NCBI GenBank assembly: GCA_945862035.1
Contig: CAMAXB010000101.1
Span: forward strand, 1 to 9,733
Source: Opitutus sp. GAS368
GTDB lineage: Bacteria > Verrucomicrobiota > Verrucomicrobiia > Opitutales > Opitutaceae
Reading direction: 5' to 3'
DNA length: 9,733 nucleotides
The first letter of the stretch is position 1, and the number at the start of each line of letters is the position of its first letter. This document shows, piece after piece, positions 8,374 through 9,733 of this stretch. A program made the position numbers and the translations under genes. The notes beneath the pieces were generated by a model. The model had not been told where the DNA came from, did no database searches, and worked only from the letters and a program-made list of their open reading frames with translations.

Positions 8374-8580
8374 TTAAGCGAGGAAGATCACGTAGAACGC
8401 GACGGCTTCGGCGAGCGCCATGCCCAGGATGGACTGGACGAGGATCTTGCCGGACGCGCCGGGATTACGACCGACGGCCTCGACGGCCTTGGCGCCGATC
8501 AGGCCTACGCCGATGGCGGCGCCGCCGGCGCCGACCGCGATATGGAGACTGCCTTCAAGTGCAGCGATGACGAGTGACAT
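8374..8580 (-). CDS. atpE: F1Fo ATP synthase c subunit (proteolipid, proton type)
   Basis: Subunit c forms the rotor ring, with many copies per enzyme. The 68 aa make a helical hairpin: helix 1 (about 3-33) with the glycine-rich packing stretch GAGGAAIGVG, a cytoplasmic loop with RNP (38-40) in place of the more usual RQP, and helix 2 with the ion-binding carboxylate E58 in GMALAEAVAFY. Sodium-type rings carry a Gln in helix 1 and Ser/Thr next to the Glu. Here helix 1 has no Gln and E58 is followed by Ala, so a proton-coupled ring is expected. The start at 8580 follows a CA-rich leader, and a hairpin sits just after the gene, both plausible means of high expression. Confidence 0.97.
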   Translation of the reverse strand: MSLVIAALEGSLHIAVGAGGAAIGVGLIGAKAVEAVGRNPGASGKILVQSILGMALAEAVAFYVIFLA

Positions 8581-8606
8581 GGTGGTGTGTTTCTTGGGTT
8601 GTGAAG
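8581..8606 (-). promoter_or_regulatory. CA-rich, unstructured leader of atpE
   Basis: In the mRNA, 23 of the 26 bases before the atpE ATG are A or C, with only one G and two U. It therefore cannot pair well with itself and has no Shine-Dalgarno. Just upstream (8614-8623) is the self-complementary TGCGCGCGCA. An open CA-rich leader suits efficient SD-independent initiation on the gene whose product is needed in most copies; this role is inferred. Confidence 0.4.
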
Positions 8607-8648
8607 ACCGCCGTGCGCGCGCATTGGCACGCTCCCGGCGGGAAAGGG

Positions 8649-9524
8649 TCAGTGGGCGGCGTGAGGCTCCTTCTCGTCGCCGTGGTCGTGCTCATGCTCA
8701 TCGCCGTGATTGCAAATCAGGCCGATGTAAACGCTCACGAGGAGGGTGAAGACGAGGGCCTGCACGAGGCCGATCAGCAGCTCGAGGAAATAGAACGGAA
8801 AAGCGAAGAAGGTACCGTGAAGAAGACTTTCGCCGCCGAAGACATTGCCGAAGAGTCGGAACGAAAGCGAAACCGGACGGATGGCGATCGAGATGACTTC
8901 AATGACGCCCACGGCCAGGAACACCAAGGTGAGGAAGTAGTAGATCGCGGCGGGGACCTCATTGCGGTTCGCCTTGTTGCCAAAAAGGTCGTGGAGGATC
9001 AGCTTCGGGCCCGCGAAGCGCCAGATTAGTACGAGCCAGCCGCCCATGGCCACGATGGCGAGGGCGATGGTCCCATTCATGTCCGCAGTGAAGGGGCGGA
9101 TGAAGGGCTCAAAGTGATGGGAACCATCCGCGCCGTGGCTCGACATGCCGATCGTGCCCACGCCGGGCAGCAGCCCCGACCAGTTGTTGATGAGAATGAA
9201 GACAAAAAGTGTGAGTAGGAGCGGCAGTGCAGCCGGGGCCGTCCGCTTGCCGACGATCGGCTCGACGAGCTCACGAACCCCCCCCAGCAGACTCTCGACC
9301 AGGGCCTGGCCCCGGCTGGGCACGAGCGCAGGCCTGGACCCGATCGCCAGGCGCACGGTCACAAGGAGGGCGAGGGCGACGGCCCAGGTGGTGATGATGC
9401 TGTTCGTGACCGGGAGTCCGAAGAGCTCGAATTTGGTGGCGCTCGCCTCGACCGCAGCCTGCGCCGGGAGGCCGGAGAGGCCAAGCAGCAAGACCGCGGT
9501 GATAATTTGAGTGACCCGTGACAT
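8649..9524 (-). CDS. atpB: F1Fo ATP synthase a subunit
   Basis: Subunit a provides the two proton half-channels next to the c-ring. I chose ATG 9524 (291 aa). An in-frame TTG at 9572 would add 16 residues, but the ATG form begins with a signal-like segment MSRVTQIITAVLLLGLSGLPAQA. Family hallmarks are NNWSGLLPGVGTIG, the essential arginine R223 in LSFRLFGNVFGG (E. coli R210), and Q255 in LVQALVFTLL (E. coli Q252). About five further membrane helices are visible. The protein ends in a polar tail from about residue 271 with six histidines and many acids (HGDEHEHDHGDE and beyond), which E. coli lacks. It is the first gene of the operon. No atpI is visible upstream. There is no Shine-Dalgarno at either candidate start. 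Confidence 0.96.
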   Translation of the reverse strand: MSRVTQIITAVLLLGLSGLPAQAAVEASATKFELFGLPVTNSIITTWAVALALLVTVRLAIGSRPALVPSRGQALVESLLGGVRELVEPIVGKRTAPAALPLLLTLFVFILINNWSGLLPGVGTIGMSSHGADGSHHFEPFIRPFTADMNGTIALAIVAMGGWLVLIWRFAGPKLILHDLFGNKANRNEVPAAIYYFLTLVFLAVGVIEVISIAIRPVSLSFRLFGNVFGGESLLHGTFFAFPFYFLELLIGLVQALVFTLLVSVYIGLICNHGDEHEHDHGDEKEPHAAH

Positions 9525-9584
9525 GGATAAACGTGTAGTCTGGCAGGCTTTGAAAAGTTCTAAAGAAGGCAAACGGGGGTAGTT

Positions 9585-9606
9585 GCGTCAACCTCCGAAT
9601 TGACGC
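9585..9606. repeat. 7-bp inverted repeat upstream of atpB
   Basis: GCGTCAA (9585-9591) and TTGACGC (9600-9606) are perfect complements around an 8-nt centre. It lies 61 nt before the atpB ATG and 50 nt after the stop codon of the preceding gene. It could be an operator at the operon promoter or the remnant of a terminator; no T-tract follows on the minus strand. TTGACG in one arm resembles a -35 box, but the hexamer 17 nt on (CTTCTT) is a poor -10. The rest of the 132-nt gap 9525-9656 shows no convincing promoter. Confidence 0.4.
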
Positions 9607-9656
9607 GATCTCATCGCCTACTGTTGTAATAATTAGCAGGCCGCTCCCCTCCCCGC

Positions 9657-9731
9657 TCAGCGGCGGCGGGCCGTGATCGACTGGTAGCTCTCCGCCCGGG
9701 ATTGAAATACCGTCGGTTCCTCGAAGGGCCA
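9657..9731 (-). CDS. C-terminal end of an unidentified upstream gene
   Basis: One minus-strand frame is open from the right edge to a TGA at 9659-9657 and encodes 24 residues ending in a SYQSITARRR tail. The segment PFEEPTVFQSRAESYQSI looks like ordinary protein, and it stops 132 nt before atpB on the same strand. It is too short to assign to a family or to exclude a chance open frame. Sequence to the right of the window would decide. It may or may not be co-transcribed with the atp operon. Confidence 0.35.
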   Translation of the reverse strand, partial: WPFEEPTVFQSRAESYQSITARRR

Positions 9732-9733
9732 GG

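Noticed and set aside
8614..8623. TGCGCGCGCA as a Z-DNA or regulatory palindrome between atpB and atpE
   Set aside because: A 10-bp alternating GC palindrome is expected by chance fairly often in GC-rich DNA, and nothing else supports a role.
9525..9572. TTG at 9572 as the start of atpB, adding 16 residues
   Set aside because: ATG 9524 gives a signal-like N-terminus directly. The TTG has no Shine-Dalgarno, and the extra residues show no known subunit a feature. It is not fully excluded.
9545..9606. sigma70-type promoter using TTGACG in the inverted repeat
   Set aside because: On the minus strand the hexamer 17 nt downstream is CTTCTT, and no good -10 is found at 16-19 nt. Calling a promoter would be a guess.

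Overview
The window is GC-rich bacterial chromosomal DNA. Every gene I can support lies on the minus strand. Its core is a complete F1Fo ATP synthase operon in the classical order atpB-atpE-atpF-atpH-atpA-atpG-atpD-atpC, read from about 9524 down to 2781. A partial P-type cation ATPase gene (2634 down to 1) follows, running off the left edge. The last codons of an unidentified gene enter from the right edge. The protein style (single b subunit with an N-terminal extension, signal-like N-terminus on subunit a) and the intergenic repeats suggest a Verrucomicrobiota/Opitutae-like organism. That is a judgement from memory, not a search result.

Layout from right to left, in the direction of transcription: the tail of an unknown gene (9731-9657); a 132-nt gap with a 7-bp inverted repeat; atpB (Fo a); a 68-nt gap ending in a CA-rich, almost G-free leader; atpE (Fo c, proton type); a gap with a GC-rich hairpin and T-tract; atpF (b); an 11-nt gap; atpH (a short delta); atpA (alpha); atpG (gamma); atpD (beta); atpC (epsilon); a strong intrinsic terminator; then the P-type ATPase. 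All eight synthase subunits are present with their catalytic and ion-binding residues. The operon should therefore make a working proton-coupled ATP synthase.

The main unexplained feature is a family of three intergenic elements in the gaps atpA/atpG, atpG/atpD and atpD/atpC. Each is a degenerate 7-bp periodic array (consensus YNRGRAK) running in one orientation and then in the inverted orientation, so that the whole array is a palindrome of heptamers. Each fills its gap almost edge to edge, leaving 2-7 nt before the start codon and 4-5 nt after the stop codon. In the mRNA the pyrimidine-rich 3' arm abuts the start codon of gamma, beta or epsilon.

In addition, none of the nine start codons has a recognisable Shine-Dalgarno sequence, and most leaders are pyrimidine-rich. 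Translation of this operon may therefore be set by leader composition and by these hairpins.
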